A DNA stretch of 64,000 nucleotides from RGIG3009 sp045596745 (GCA_045596745.1 JAZODA010000016.1:62001-126000), one strand, 5' to 3'; counted from the first letter of the stretch, positions 17,654 to 27,961 are shown. Notes: generated by a model not told the origin, from the sequence alone. Translations and numbers: made by a program.

Positions 17654-18868
17654 CTATCCGCGGTCGGACCGCAATTTCGCCTGTCGCGACACCGACAGCA
17701 CAACACCCATCTGTGCCAGCAACATAACCAACGACGAGCCGCCGTAACTGAAGAACGGCAGACTGATGCCGGTGTTGGGCATCGCGTTTGTCACCACCGC
17801 CAGATTGAACATTACCTGCAGACCAATCTGTGATGTCAGGCCGATTGCCAACATCGCGCCGAATTTATCCGATGCGCGCATACCGATAATAAACCCTCGC
17901 CACACCAGCAGCGCAAACAGAACAATGACAACTACCGCACCGACAAAGCCGAGCTCCTCGCACACGATGGCAAAGATAAAGTCGTTCTGCGGTTCGGGCA
18001 GGAACAAGTGCTTCTGGCGCGAGTTGCCGAGGCCCTCGCCCATCAGGCCGCCGGAGCCGATGGCATACAGCGACTGCACCGTCTGCCACGCCACGTCGCG
18101 ACCGGTCTGTCCGCCCTCATACAAAAGGTCGGACGTGTACACCGCGAGCGGGTCTTGCCACACAGCGATACGGTCTTGCTCGTAACCGACCACAAACACC
18201 ATCAAAAACACCGCCAACGCGCCGACGCCAACCGTCAGGAACAGCCAGCGCGCCCGCGTGCCGCCCACAAACATCATCACCAGACCGATCATCATAATCA
18301 GAATGGTGCCCGACAGGTGCGGCTCCAAAAACACCAGACCGCAGGTGCCGATAAGCACCAGCATAAAGGGCACATAGCCCTTGGTAAACCGTTTCATTTC
18401 CTCTTTAAATAGGGAAATCAAATGCGCGAACAACAAAATAATAGCGAACTTTGCCACCTCGGACGGCTGCATATTAAAGCCGGGCAGCGGAATCCATCGG
18501 TGCACGTTAGCCACCGACGGCATAAAGAAGACGATAATCAGCAGCAACCACGCCACGCCCATAACCGGTAAAGCGAACCGATGCAAAACGTGGTAGTCAA
18601 CCAGCGAAATCACCATCATCAGCAAGACGCCAATCACGGCAAAAATCATCTGACGCTTGATGTAGTAATAACTGTCGCCGCCGTTTTGGTAATAGGAATA
18701 CGCATAGCTGGCAGAAAACAGTGACACCAGACCGATAACCAGGATGAGCACCGTTAACACGAAAAAGGTCATATCAAAACCCGCCGCGCGCGTAAACAAA
18801 CCCAGCACACGCTTCGGGCGCAGGGCATTTGACGGTGCCGTGTGCGCCGCCGATTTTGCTTTAGCCAT
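17654..18868 (-). CDS. ftsW: FtsW/SpoVE-type peptidoglycan polymerase (SEDS)
   Basis: A 404-residue polytopic membrane protein of the SEDS family, which polymerises lipid II with a class B PBP partner. About ten hydrophobic helices can be seen. Motifs include the extracytoplasmic loop with NSRQKHLFLPEPQNDFIFAI and the C-terminal PNTGISLPFFSYGGSSL. It sits between mraY and murG, the spoVE position in B. subtilis, so a sporulation role is also possible. A GGAGGAGCC site precedes the ATG. Confidence 0.93.
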   Translation of the reverse strand: MAKAKSAAHTAPSNALRPKRVLGLFTRAAGFDMTFFVLTVLILVIGLVSLFSASYAYSYYQNGGDSYYYIKRQMIFAVIGVLLMMVISLVDYHVLHRFALPVMGVAWLLLIIVFFMPSVANVHRWIPLPGFNMQPSEVAKFAIILLFAHLISLFKEEMKRFTKGYVPFMLVLIGTCGLVFLEPHLSGTILIMMIGLVMMFVGGTRARWLFLTVGVGALAVFLMVFVVGYEQDRIAVWQDPLAVYTSDLLYEGGQTGRDVAWQTVQSLYAIGSGGLMGEGLGNSRQKHLFLPEPQNDFIFAIVCEELGFVGAVVVIVLFALLVWRGFIIGMRASDKFGAMLAIGLTSQIGLQVMFNLAVVTNAMPNTGISLPFFSYGGSSLVMLLAQMGVVLSVSRQAKLRSDRG

Positions 18869-18903
18869 AGGGGCTCCTCCTTTCCGAAATTACCGTGTGG
18901 CGA

Positions 18904-19917
18904 TTACCACAACAGAACAAGACCAATCACACCGGCAATCGCCGTCACAGAACAGAACGCCGCCACAATGGTGTTCTCGCTCCAGCCGCACATCTCAAAA
19001 TGATGGTGCAGCGGGCTCATTTTGAACAAACGCTTGCCGTGCGTCAGCTTGAAATACGACACCTGCAACACGACCGACAGCGTTTCTGCCACATACACAA
19101 TGCCAAGAAGCGCGAGCAGCAGCGGCTGCTCCAGACCAAACCCCACCGCGCACAGCACGCCGCCGATAAAGAGCGAACCGGTATCGCCCATAAACACACG
19201 CGCCGGATGGAAGTTCCAGACGAGGAAGCCGGCAAGTGCGCCTGCCATCGCCGACACCACAATACCGTAACCCATCGTTGCCGCGCTGCAAAGCGCCAGC
19301 AGGAACAACAGCGCCACCACCGACACCGAAGCGCACAGGCCGTCGATGCCGTCGGTCAGGTTCGTGGCGTTGGTCATCGCGACGATAATAAACATCGCAA
19401 TCGGAATAAACCAAATACCCGCTTCCCAATAGCCGTAGAACGGGATGTACATACGGGTTGCCTCCACGGCATACATCGTCACCGCATACGCCGCCGAAAC
19501 AAGAAGCTGCGCCGCCATTTTCTGACGGCTGGTAAGACCCAGGTTGCGCTTGCGCACCACCTTGATATAGTCATCCAAAAAGCCGATAGCACCAAAGCCG
19601 ACAGCCAGCACCAGACCGGCAAACAGCTTGGTTATCGCGCCGCTCGTATGCACCACCGTAATCACCGGAATCGGCAAAAACAGCTGTGCCACAGTCATGG
19701 CCAGCGCGGTGGCAATCAGCATCGCCGCAATAAAAATCACGCCACCCATCGTCGGAGTTCCCTGCTTGCTTTTGTGCCACGCAGGACCTTCCTCACGGAT
19801 AGTCTGTCCAAATTTCAGGCGATGAAGCACCGGAATCAGCCGTTTGCCCAGCCATGCCGCTACCGCAAACGCCACCAGTGCCGTAATTACCCACGTTGCC
19901 GCTATTGTTATATCCAT
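18904..19917 (-). CDS. mraY: Phospho-MurNAc-pentapeptide transferase MraY
   Basis: Transfers phospho-MurNAc-pentapeptide to undecaprenyl phosphate, giving lipid I. The 337-residue polytopic protein has GPAWHKSKQGTPTMGG near residue 42, GFLDDYIKV and NATNLTDGIDGL (the Asp-rich catalytic region), and the C-terminal SPLHHHFEMCGWSE. GAGGAGCGG lies just before the ATG; it starts three bases after murE ends. murF and murD, usual neighbours, are missing on both sides. Confidence 0.97.
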   Translation of the reverse strand: MDITIAATWVITALVAFAVAAWLGKRLIPVLHRLKFGQTIREEGPAWHKSKQGTPTMGGVIFIAAMLIATALAMTVAQLFLPIPVITVVHTSGAITKLFAGLVLAVGFGAIGFLDDYIKVVRKRNLGLTSRQKMAAQLLVSAAYAVTMYAVEATRMYIPFYGYWEAGIWFIPIAMFIIVAMTNATNLTDGIDGLCASVSVVALLFLLALCSAATMGYGIVVSAMAGALAGFLVWNFHPARVFMGDTGSLFIGGVLCAVGFGLEQPLLLALLGIVYVAETLSVVLQVSYFKLTHGKRLFKMSPLHHHFEMCGWSENTIVAAFCSVTAIAGVIGLVLLW

Positions 19918-19919
19918 TT

Positions 19920-21368
19920 TTACCGCTCCTCATCCGACGCAGTCAAAAGCGCCTGCGCCACGATTTCTCTTTCGTCCAGATGGATTGTTCCGTCTTTCAG
20001 CACCTGATAGGTCTCGTGTCCCTTGCCGGCCAGCAGGATGGTATCCCCCGGCTGCGCATTTTTCACCGCCCAGGTAATTGCCTCCACGCGGTTCGGAATC
20101 ACGGTGTAGGGCGTTTTGGTATCCGTGATACCTGCCAGAATATCGTCGATAATCGCTTCCGGCTCTTCCGAACGCGGATTATCCGAAGTGATAACCATAA
20201 AATCCGACAACTCCGCTGCCGCTACGCCCATCTTGGGGCGCTTGGTGCGGTCGCGGTCACCGCCGCAACCAAACAGCGTAACCAGCCGTCCCACCTTGCA
20301 GGCGGCAAGCGTGTTACAGATGTTGATAAGGCCGTCCGGCGTGTGAGCGTAGTCGATGACAACCGTGAAATCGCGTCCGGTCGGCACAACCTCGGCACGG
20401 CCCTTGACAATACCGGCAGCACCCAGCGCCTGCGTTACGGTTTCAAACGGAATGCCCAGTGCGCGTGCACAAGCCGCCGCGCCCAACGCGTTATACACCG
20501 AAAAGCGTCCGGGGGTCGCAAGCCGCACACGCCCGATTTCGCCGAGCGACACCAGCTCAAAATCAATGCCATCGGGACGCTGGCGAATGTTGCGCGCCAC
20601 ATAATCGGCGGCATCATCCCGCTCGGAAAACGTAATCTTCGGACAATCGCAGCCGGCAACCATTGTCTCGTGCCACGTGTCATCTTTGTTCAGCACCGCC
20701 AGGCGACACAGCGAAAACAAGCGACGCTTGGCAGCGGCATAGTTTTCCATCGTGCCGTGGTAGTCCAGATGGTCCTGCGTCAGGTTGGTAAAGATACCTG
20801 CATCAAACGTGCAACCCTCCACACGCCCCTGATCCAGCGCGTGAGAGGAAATTTCCATCACCGCATAGTCGCATCCGGCATCCGCCATTTGCGCAAACAT
20901 CTGCTGCAAATCGTACGAATCGGGGGTGGTGTGTCCCGCCGCAATCTCGCGATCGCCGATGAGGTTGCGGATGGTGCCAATCAGACCGACCATATGACCT
21001 GCCTGCTCCAGAACCGCTTTGAGCAAATACGTCGTGCTGGTTTTTCCGTTCGTACCCGTCACACCGATCAGGTGCAACCGCTCGGACGGATAACCGAACC
21101 ACGCGGCGCTCATCTGCGCCCAGACGGTGCGGCTGTTCTCCACAATCAACTGCTTCGGCAGCCCCAAATCGCGTTCCACCACCACCAGCGCAGCGCCCTG
21201 TTCCAATGCCTGTTCGGCAAACTTGTGGCTGTCCACGCCGGTGCCTTTGATACACACGAAGGCGCAACCGGGCGTTACCTGCCGCGAATCGCGACACAGC
21301 GCCGTAATTTCCACATCCTCCATCGGACAGGAAATCCCGGTTCTCTCAAGCAGTTTTCCCAGTTTCAT
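19920..21368 (-). CDS. murE: UDP-MurNAc-tripeptide ligase MurE (diaminopimelate type)
   Basis: Adds the third residue of the stem peptide. The 482-residue Mur ligase has the ATP loop GVTGTNGKTSTTYLLK, a central Glu/His-containing stretch (YAVMEISSHALDQGR) and SDNPRSEEPEAII. The DNPR box is the known marker for meso-diaminopimelate rather than lysine as substrate, indicating a diaminopimelate cell wall. ATG after GGAGGATG. Follows the spoVD-like PBP gene by 13 bases. Confidence 0.95.
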   Translation of the reverse strand: MKLGKLLERTGISCPMEDVEITALCRDSRQVTPGCAFVCIKGTGVDSHKFAEQALEQGAALVVVERDLGLPKQLIVENSRTVWAQMSAAWFGYPSERLHLIGVTGTNGKTSTTYLLKAVLEQAGHMVGLIGTIRNLIGDREIAAGHTTPDSYDLQQMFAQMADAGCDYAVMEISSHALDQGRVEGCTFDAGIFTNLTQDHLDYHGTMENYAAAKRRLFSLCRLAVLNKDDTWHETMVAGCDCPKITFSERDDAADYVARNIRQRPDGIDFELVSLGEIGRVRLATPGRFSVYNALGAAACARALGIPFETVTQALGAAGIVKGRAEVVPTGRDFTVVIDYAHTPDGLINICNTLAACKVGRLVTLFGCGGDRDRTKRPKMGVAAAELSDFMVITSDNPRSEEPEAIIDDILAGITDTKTPYTVIPNRVEAITWAVKNAQPGDTILLAGKGHETYQVLKDGTIHLDEREIVAQALLTASDEER

Positions 21369-21381
21369 CGTGCATCCTCCG

Positions 21382-23664
21382 TTATTCCGTTACGTCTTGA
21401 TAGACGATATCGATTTCAACCACTGCCCCTTCGGGAACGGTGGCTTTTGCTTCCACACTCTGTCTGCCCACCACCGCCTGTCGGGCGGCAAGCGAGCCGT
21501 CTGTTTCATCAAGATATCCGCAAATCCGCACATTACATCCGGCATCGGTCAGCAACCGATTGGCTTCCGACAACGATTTTCCGACCACCAACGGTACGGT
21601 TATCTCTGTTGGCGTCGCTCCGTCGGTATACAGCACCACCGTGCCGCCTTTGGCAATGGGGTCGCCTGCCGACGGCATTTGCGCTGTAACACGCTCGCCA
21701 TCTCCCACAATCCGTGCCGTCAATTCCTGTTGTTTAAGCGTGGTAACCGCTCGCGTTACCGAGAGCTCCGTCACCTGCGGCACAGCCGTTTGCAACGCCT
21801 TCAGTTCGGCTTCGGTATACTGTGGCTGAACATCCAGATACGGCAACACATCGGCAAAAATCCGTTGTGCCACAGGCGCTGCCAGTGTACCGCCGTAGCG
21901 GATATAGGTCTGCGGTTCATCAATCATTACAATAACCGCCACTTGCGGATTGTTCGCCGGAGCGAATCCGCAAAACGAAGCAACTACATTTTTGCGCCCG
22001 TCGACGCCGAGTCCTTTGTCGGTTTTTTCGGATGTGCCGGTCTTTCCGGCAACGCGGTAACCCGCAACGTACGCGTTTTTGGCACCGCCGCCGTCGACAA
22101 CGCCCTCCAGCAGCGCACACATCCGTGCCGATACATCCTCGGACAACACCTGTCGGCGCACCGTGCGATTGGTTTCGCTCACCGTCTCGCCCTGCGCGGA
22201 TACCACGCGGCTGACAACGTACGGCTGCAGCAGCTCGCCGCCGCCTGCCACCGCCGACACACCGGTAATCATCTGGATCGGCGTAACCTTAAATGTCTGA
22301 CCGATGGAAGAGGTCGCCACATCCACAGCGGTAATCGCCTTCGCGCTGTGGTACAGCGAAGCCGTCACCCGCGCCTCTCCCAGCATATCAATCCCCGTGG
22401 TTTCGGTAAACCCGAACCGCGCGTGATACTGCGGAAACAGCGTTGTGCCAATCAGCGACCCGATGCTCATAAACGCCGGGTTACAGGAGTGCGAAATGGC
22501 TTCTGCCAATGTCTGGCTGCCGTGACTGCGCGGATACACATGGCATTTCATCGTGCGTACGCCTGCCATCGTATATGTGCCGTTACAGTAAAAGCCCGAT
22601 CGCTCGGAAATTAACCCCTCTTGCAGCGCGGTGGAGGCTGTAAATATTTTGAACACCGATCCGGGTTCGTAAAACTCGGAAATCGCTTTATTTTTCCACT
22701 GCTGCTGCAACGCGGTAAGATACGCTTCCGACCGCTCATCGCCCGACAGCAACGCGAGCTGCGCCGCTGTGTCGGGGTTTTGCACCACGCGTGGATTGTT
22801 GGGGTTGTAATCCCCCTTGGTCACCATCGCCAGAACCTCGCCCGTCTGCACATCCATCACAATAGCCGACACACGGTTTGCCGCCCCGGTTTCCGAAAGC
22901 GCCACCTCAAGATGGTTTTCCACCATCCGCTGAATATTGACATCCACCGTCAGAACCAGCGAGTTGCCCTCGCCGGCGGCGATGGTGGTTTCATACTGAA
23001 TGTCGTTGGGCAGTGCGTCGCCCCAGCCGTTGGCGGATGTCACGACCCGCCCGGCAGTGCCCGCGAGCACGTCGTTGTACTTCGCCTCCAAGCCCTCCAG
23101 TCCGGTGTTATCCACACCGGTAAACCCCAAAACGGAGGACAACGTATTGCCCAGCGGATATTCCCGCTTATAATCCTGTATCACACGGAACACACCGGAT
23201 AAATCGCGGTCCTTAACCCATTGGATAAAGGTGTCCCGCAGTGGTGTGTCGATTTTCGCCTTGACCACTTCATACCGCGACCCGGTGCGCGCCACCTGCT
23301 TTTGCAGCTTTTCGGCATCGATGTCTAAAAGGTCGGGTAATTCCTCGCAAATCATCTGTCGCGCGGCATCGTCGACAATCTCGCCGGGTGCCATAATCAC
23401 GGTGGCGACCTCCACACTGCGCGCAAGCACCACGCCGTTGCGGTCTACAATATCGCCCCGCTTATCGGAAATCATGCTGTCGGTCAGCTGCTGATCCGTC
23501 GCCAGCGCCTGCCACACGTCGTGCTCCGCCAATTGGATTACCGCCAGACGGGCACAGATGGTTGCAAACCCCACCGACAACGCCGCGAGCGCCCAAAGCG
23601 AGCGCTGCCACATCTGTCGGGATGGTGCTTTCATTGAAACGTCCTGTTGATGCATTCGCTTCAT
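21382..23664 (-). CDS. Class B penicillin-binding protein with PASTA repeats (SpoVD-like)
   Basis: A 760-residue transpeptidase: one N-terminal membrane helix (about 23-45), a PBP dimerisation domain starting near KRGDIVDRNGVVLA, then the catalytic domain with EPGSVFKIFTA (SxxK), SHSCNPAF (SxN) and VAGKTGTSEKT (KTG). Two PASTA-like modules follow. It is a paralogue of the next gene upstream and shares long identical segments. By gene order (ftsL, PBP, PBP, murE) it sits where spoVD lies in B. subtilis, which suggests a role in spore cortex; the sequence does not settle it. GAGAGGA lies eight bases before the ATG. Confidence 0.9.
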   Translation of the reverse strand: MKRMHQQDVSMKAPSRQMWQRSLWALAALSVGFATICARLAVIQLAEHDVWQALATDQQLTDSMISDKRGDIVDRNGVVLARSVEVATVIMAPGEIVDDAARQMICEELPDLLDIDAEKLQKQVARTGSRYEVVKAKIDTPLRDTFIQWVKDRDLSGVFRVIQDYKREYPLGNTLSSVLGFTGVDNTGLEGLEAKYNDVLAGTAGRVVTSANGWGDALPNDIQYETTIAAGEGNSLVLTVDVNIQRMVENHLEVALSETGAANRVSAIVMDVQTGEVLAMVTKGDYNPNNPRVVQNPDTAAQLALLSGDERSEAYLTALQQQWKNKAISEFYEPGSVFKIFTASTALQEGLISERSGFYCNGTYTMAGVRTMKCHVYPRSHGSQTLAEAISHSCNPAFMSIGSLIGTTLFPQYHARFGFTETTGIDMLGEARVTASLYHSAKAITAVDVATSSIGQTFKVTPIQMITGVSAVAGGGELLQPYVVSRVVSAQGETVSETNRTVRRQVLSEDVSARMCALLEGVVDGGGAKNAYVAGYRVAGKTGTSEKTDKGLGVDGRKNVVASFCGFAPANNPQVAVIVMIDEPQTYIRYGGTLAAPVAQRIFADVLPYLDVQPQYTEAELKALQTAVPQVTELSVTRAVTTLKQQELTARIVGDGERVTAQMPSAGDPIAKGGTVVLYTDGATPTEITVPLVVGKSLSEANRLLTDAGCNVRICGYLDETDGSLAARQAVVGRQSVEAKATVPEGAVVEIDIVYQDVTE

Positions 23665-23698
23665 AACAGGCGTCCTCTCGTCGAATCATCCGATTCGT

Positions 23699-25957
23699 TT
23701 AGAAAATGTTGTCTCCGTAGGTGAATTCCACCGTGATGACAGAGCCCTTCGGCACGCTTTCGCCCGCCGCAACAGACTGCTTGGCAGCCTTTGCCACGCC
23801 ACCCGATGTGTTGATGCCGGACACCACAACGTTCAGACCGGCATACTTCGCCGCCTGGTTGACCTGTGACAAACTCTTTCCGGCAAAGTCGGGAACGGTC
23901 GTCATCTTGACATCGCTGTCATCGGTGTACAACCACACCACGCCATCCTTCGGGATGGTCGCGCCGGCATCGGGAATCTGACGCACGACCTTTTCGCCGT
24001 CGCCAACCGTGTTGTAGGTCAGCGAAGCAGACTGCAGTGCCGTCGCCGCCACCGAGACGCGCTTGCCCGTCACCTGCGGCACGCTGTGGTCGAGGTTGGC
24101 AAGCTCTTCTTCGGTATAGTTCGGCTCAACACCCAGATACGGCAGGATGTCGCGCAGAATATTTCGTGCAATCGGCGCGGCAACACCGGCACCGGATTTG
24201 AGCGTCTGCGGTTCGTCTACCATAACAAACACCACGACCTCCGGATTATCCGCCGGGGCAAAGCCGCCGAACGAGGCGATGACTTCAACATTCTTGTCGT
24301 CTTCTTCCTCGGATTTGGTTTCGGTTTTTTCGGAAGTTCCGGTTTTACCGCCGACGCGATAACCCGAAATGTACGCGTTACCGATAGCGCCGCCGCTCAC
24401 CGCTTGCTCCAGCATATCGCACACGCGCTTGGACGTCTGCGCCGAAATAACCTGGCGCTTGACAACAGGCTCCGTATTGGAAATCACGTTACCCTCGCTG
24501 TCCAGCACCTTCTGCACAACGTACGGCTGCATCAGCTTGCCACCGTTGGCAATGGCGCAAAGCGCGGTTGCCATCTGCAACGGCGTGACCTTAAAGGTCT
24601 GACCGATGGAGGAGGCAGCCACGTTAACCGGAGTCATGGTATCGGCAGTATAATACAGCGCCGAGGACGGCGTCTGCTCGCCGAGCATATCCACGCCCGT
24701 GCGCGCCGTAAAACCAAAACCGATATAATACTTACAAAACAGCGACGAACGAATCAGTCCTCCCAGCGTCATAAACGCAGGGTTACAGGAGTTGGCAATT
24801 GCCTCACGGAACGTCTGAACACCGTGTCCCGCATACCAACAGTTCATCGTACGGTCGGCAATATGATATGCACCGTTACAGAAAAATTCACTGTTTTCGC
24901 TGACCAAGCCCTCTTCCAAACCGATGGAGGCAGTAATGGTCTTGAAAACCGAGCCCGGCTCGTAGAAATCCAACGCCTTGTTACGGTACTGTCTCAACCG
25001 CTCGGTACGGATGGCTTTCGCCTGCTCGTCGCCCGACAATTCCGCAATCTGCGCCGCAATCGTGGGATCACTGATTTGCAGATAGTTGTTGGGGTCGTAG
25101 TCGCCCTTGGTCGCCATCGCCAAAATGGCACCGGTATCCACATCCATCACAATGGCGCAACCGCGGTTGGTTGCCTGGAACTCGGAAATCGCTTCGCCCA
25201 GATACTTTTCCGTGACCTGCTGAATGTACTGGTCGACCGTCAGCACCAAGCTGTTGCCGTCCACCGCATTGACGGTGTACTCATAATCCAGCGACGTCGG
25301 CAGCTTATCACCCGACGTGTTCTGCGCAATAACCATACGACCGGGGATGCCGGCAAGCGTCTCGTTGTATTTGGCTTCCAGTCCTTCCAGGCCGTTGTTT
25401 TCACTTCCCGTAAAGCCAATCACCGTGGACAGCATCGACCCCAGCGGATATTCCCGCTTATAGTCGGTGACAACGCGGAATACGCCAACGAGGCCGTTCT
25501 CGTTGACCCACTCGATAAACGTGTCGCCCAGCGACTTATCGACTTTGGATTTGACAACTTCGTACTGCGAGGTGCTGTCCAGTGTCTTTTCGTACAGATC
25601 GTCACGATCCACGTCCAGCATCACCGACAGCTCATCCGCGATTTTCACGCGCGTCTTTTCCTGCAGAATGTTTTTCGGCGACATAACAATGGTGCACACC
25701 TCTCGGGTCTGCGCCAACACCGTCATATTCGCATCGTAAACCTGGCCGCGGTTTGCGGAAATTTCCACGTCACTGAGCTGCTGTGCCACCGCTTTTTGCT
25801 GCCAGAAATCCTGGTTCATTACCTGAACGTAGAACAGGTTGCCCGCAAGCAGCGCAAACACGCAGAAGATGCCGATAACCAAAATCAGCGCGCGTTGACG
25901 CAACGCCACACGCTCTTGCTGTGCGGTGGGTTCTTTCTTTTCTTTTTTACGGAACAT
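23699..25957 (-). CDS. Class B penicillin-binding protein with PASTA repeats (PBP2B-like)
   Basis: A 752-residue division-type transpeptidase. A basic Lys/Glu-rich N terminus precedes a membrane helix (about 25-45), the dimerisation domain, and the catalytic motifs EPGSVFKTITA, ANSCNPAF and GKTGTSEKTET. Two PASTA modules are at the C terminus. The ATG at 25957 lies eight bases after GAGG; the GTG nine bases upstream overlaps that site. It follows the ftsL-like gene by 134 bases, the pbpB position, and probably works with FtsW, FtsL and FtsQ at the septum. Confidence 0.91.
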   Translation of the reverse strand: MFRKKEKKEPTAQQERVALRQRALILVIGIFCVFALLAGNLFYVQVMNQDFWQQKAVAQQLSDVEISANRGQVYDANMTVLAQTREVCTIVMSPKNILQEKTRVKIADELSVMLDVDRDDLYEKTLDSTSQYEVVKSKVDKSLGDTFIEWVNENGLVGVFRVVTDYKREYPLGSMLSTVIGFTGSENNGLEGLEAKYNETLAGIPGRMVIAQNTSGDKLPTSLDYEYTVNAVDGNSLVLTVDQYIQQVTEKYLGEAISEFQATNRGCAIVMDVDTGAILAMATKGDYDPNNYLQISDPTIAAQIAELSGDEQAKAIRTERLRQYRNKALDFYEPGSVFKTITASIGLEEGLVSENSEFFCNGAYHIADRTMNCWYAGHGVQTFREAIANSCNPAFMTLGGLIRSSLFCKYYIGFGFTARTGVDMLGEQTPSSALYYTADTMTPVNVAASSIGQTFKVTPLQMATALCAIANGGKLMQPYVVQKVLDSEGNVISNTEPVVKRQVISAQTSKRVCDMLEQAVSGGAIGNAYISGYRVGGKTGTSEKTETKSEEEDDKNVEVIASFGGFAPADNPEVVVFVMVDEPQTLKSGAGVAAPIARNILRDILPYLGVEPNYTEEELANLDHSVPQVTGKRVSVAATALQSASLTYNTVGDGEKVVRQIPDAGATIPKDGVVWLYTDDSDVKMTTVPDFAGKSLSQVNQAAKYAGLNVVVSGINTSGGVAKAAKQSVAAGESVPKGSVITVEFTYGDNIF

Positions 25958-26091
25958 CCTCTGCACCTCGCTTTCGTTGGAAAGAAAAGAGAGTTAAGAC
26001 GCTATCATCCCAACTCTCATCGTCCGAGGTCCTGTTTCAGTGTATGTCAATGACATACCGTGATAGAACCTGCCGTGTGTGTTTGTACGAA

Positions 26092-26562
26092 TCAGCCGAT
26101 CCAGCCGGTCAGCGTTTCCCATAAAGAGCCCCAGAATCCGGTCTCCTCAGGCTGCTCTTCCTCGATTACCGCGGGGGTTACCGTGAAATAGTCAATCTGT
26201 CCGGACTGAATCTGCTCAAAGCCCTTTTGTTCGGCGTATTCCGCCACGCTTTCTGCAGACGTCTTTGCCGCCAGCGCGCCTTCCAGTCGCTTGATCTCAC
26301 CCGCCAGCTCACCGGACTTTTCGTTCGTCTGGGTGATAATGTTGTTGGTTTCGGTCAACTGCACCTGGCTGGTAATCATCGCCGCCAGCACAAAGACCAC
26401 GCAGCAAGCAACAACCACCGTGGCGGCGCCGTTGATAATCTTTTGCAACTTTGCGCGGCGTTTGTCCGCTTTGGTTACTTTCTTGTTCGGCAGAGGGGTG
26501 ATCTTCGCACTCTTCGGCTCAAACAAGGACAAGTCATAGGCTTCGGAACCGTATTTTGCCAC
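26092..26562 (-). CDS. FtsL-like cell division protein
   Basis: A 156-residue bitopic protein: cytoplasmic basic segment (KKVTKADKRRAK), one membrane helix (about 44-65), then an extracytoplasmic coiled coil (NNIITQTNEKSGELAGEIKR) and a hydrophobic/Trp-containing end. This is the FtsL/DivIC pattern, and the place between rsmH and the first PBP is that of ftsL. Three GTG codons are candidates (26571, 26568, 26562); the last is best spaced (10 bases) from AGGAG. Sequence identity in this family is low, so the call leans on topology and context. Confidence 0.75.
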   Translation of the reverse strand: MAKYGSEAYDLSLFEPKSAKITPLPNKKVTKADKRRAKLQKIINGAATVVVACCVVFVLAAMITSQVQLTETNNIITQTNEKSGELAGEIKRLEGALAAKTSAESVAEYAEQKGFEQIQSGQIDYFTVTPAVIEEEQPEETGFWGSLWETLTGWIG

Positions 26563-26580
26563 GATCACCACTCTCCTTTC

Positions 26581-27540
26581 TTAGTCCTTTGCAGGAACGT
26601 AATCTCTCAGCTTCTCAATGCACCGCAGCTTGGCACTGCGGCTACGGGGGTTTTCCGCAAGCTCTTGTTCGGAGGCCTCCGCAGGCTTGCGAAGCACCAG
26701 CCGACCCGCCGGCTCACGACCGCACACGCACACCGGAAACGACGGTGGGCAGGTGCACCCTTTGCAGAATTCGGCAAACCGCTGTTTTACCATCCGATCT
26801 TCCAGCGAGTGGAAGGTAATAACAGCCAACCGACCGCCGACAGCCAGTTGTTCAAACGCCACATCCAACGCATCGGACAAGCAGTCCAGCTCTGCGTTGA
26901 CGGCAATGCGAAGTGCCTGGAACACGCGTCGTGCCGGGTGTCCGTCGCGTCTGGCAGCAGCAGGAACGGATTCCTTTACGAGCTCTGCCAGCTCTGCGGT
27001 GGTTGTGAGCGGCTGCGTCTCACGACGACGCACAATCGCGCGCGCAATGGCACGGGAAAATTTTTCTTCACCGAAGCGGAAGAAGATGTCCGCAAGCTCC
27101 CGTTCGGTCAGTTCGCGGAGCAAATCAGCGGCCGTCGTGCCTTCCTGACTCATCCGCATATCCAGCGGCGCATCCGCGTGATAGGAAAATCCGCGGCTGG
27201 GCTCATCCAGCTGGTGAGACGACACGCCGATATCCAGCAAAATGCCGTCGACTTTATCAATATTCAACTCGCGAAGCACGCGATCCATATATCGGAAATT
27301 GGAACGGACAACGGTGGCAGGAAGCCCCTCCAGCCGAGCCGAAGCCTGCGCAATAGCGTCCGGGTCTTGGTCAAGTGCAATCAAGCGACCGCCATCCAGA
27401 CACGAGGCAATGGCGTGCGAATGTCCGCCGCCTCCGGCAGTACCGTCCACATAAACGCCCTGCGGGCGAACGGCCAGCGCCGCCAGAGTTTCCTCGAACA
27501 GCACCGGACGGTGATACGCATACGCTTCCGTCTTATCCAT
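26581..27540 (-). CDS. rsmH: 16S rRNA (cytosine-1402-N4) methyltransferase RsmH
   Basis: Also called MraW; methylates C1402 in the ribosomal P site. The 319-residue protein has HRPVLFEETLAAL at its start, VDGTAGGGGHS (SAM-binding glycine loop) and DGILLDIGVSSHQLDEPSRG. The C-terminal segment GGRLAVITFHSLEDRMVK is typical. It follows mraZ with a one-base gap, so the two are co-translated or nearly so; its ribosome site is weak and lies inside mraZ. Confidence 0.97.
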   Translation of the reverse strand: MDKTEAYAYHRPVLFEETLAALAVRPQGVYVDGTAGGGGHSHAIASCLDGGRLIALDQDPDAIAQASARLEGLPATVVRSNFRYMDRVLRELNIDKVDGILLDIGVSSHQLDEPSRGFSYHADAPLDMRMSQEGTTAADLLRELTERELADIFFRFGEEKFSRAIARAIVRRRETQPLTTTAELAELVKESVPAAARRDGHPARRVFQALRIAVNAELDCLSDALDVAFEQLAVGGRLAVITFHSLEDRMVKQRFAEFCKGCTCPPSFPVCVCGREPAGRLVLRKPAEASEQELAENPRSRSAKLRCIEKLRDYVPAKD

Positions 27541-27541
27541 A

Positions 27542-27961
27542 TCAGAAGCCCAGCTCCATAAACTCGGCTTCCACTTCCTCGGAAGTCATACCACCCATAT
27601 CCTCTTCGTAAGAGGCAGGGTTCCAGATTTCTGCGCGGTTGCCGGCGCCGATAACCAGCGCTTCCTTCTCCAGCGAGGCATACTCAAGAAGATGCTTCGG
27701 AAGCAGGATACGGCCCTGCGAATCAATCTGCACATCCACGGCGTTGGCAGACAGGTAACGCTGCAGCTTGCGCGCCTTGGTAAGCGGCATCTGCGCCAGA
27801 CCTTCCTGTAACTTGTTCCATTCCTCTTCGGAATAGAGACTTACGCAGTGATCCATAACCGCCGCGGCGATAAAGGACATGCCGAGCTTATCGCGCAGCT
27901 TTGCCGGGACGAACAGGCGCCCCTTGGCATCGATATTATGTTGGAAACGACCGTACAGCAC
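27542..27961 (-). CDS. mraZ: Transcriptional regulator MraZ
   Basis: A 139-residue AbrB-like DNA-binding protein that controls the division cluster it heads. Two copies of the MraZ half-motif are visible: NIDAKGRLFVPAKLRDKLG near residue 10 and QIDSQGRILLPKHLLEYA in the second half. The start is a GTG (VLYGRFQHN), ten bases after GGAGG; the upstream in-frame stretch runs into the operator repeats and is not coding. Three 10-bp repeats of the MraZ-binding type lie just upstream, so autoregulation is likely. Confidence 0.94.
   Translation of the reverse strand: MLYGRFQHNIDAKGRLFVPAKLRDKLGMSFIAAAVMDHCVSLYSEEEWNKLQEGLAQMPLTKARKLQRYLSANAVDVQIDSQGRILLPKHLLEYASLEKEALVIGAGNRAEIWNPASYEEDMGGMTSEEVEAEFMELGF

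Noticed and set aside
26092..26562. A DivIC/septum formation initiator rather than FtsL
   Set aside because: Topology fits both, but the place between rsmH and the first PBP gene is that of ftsL, so FtsL-like was kept.
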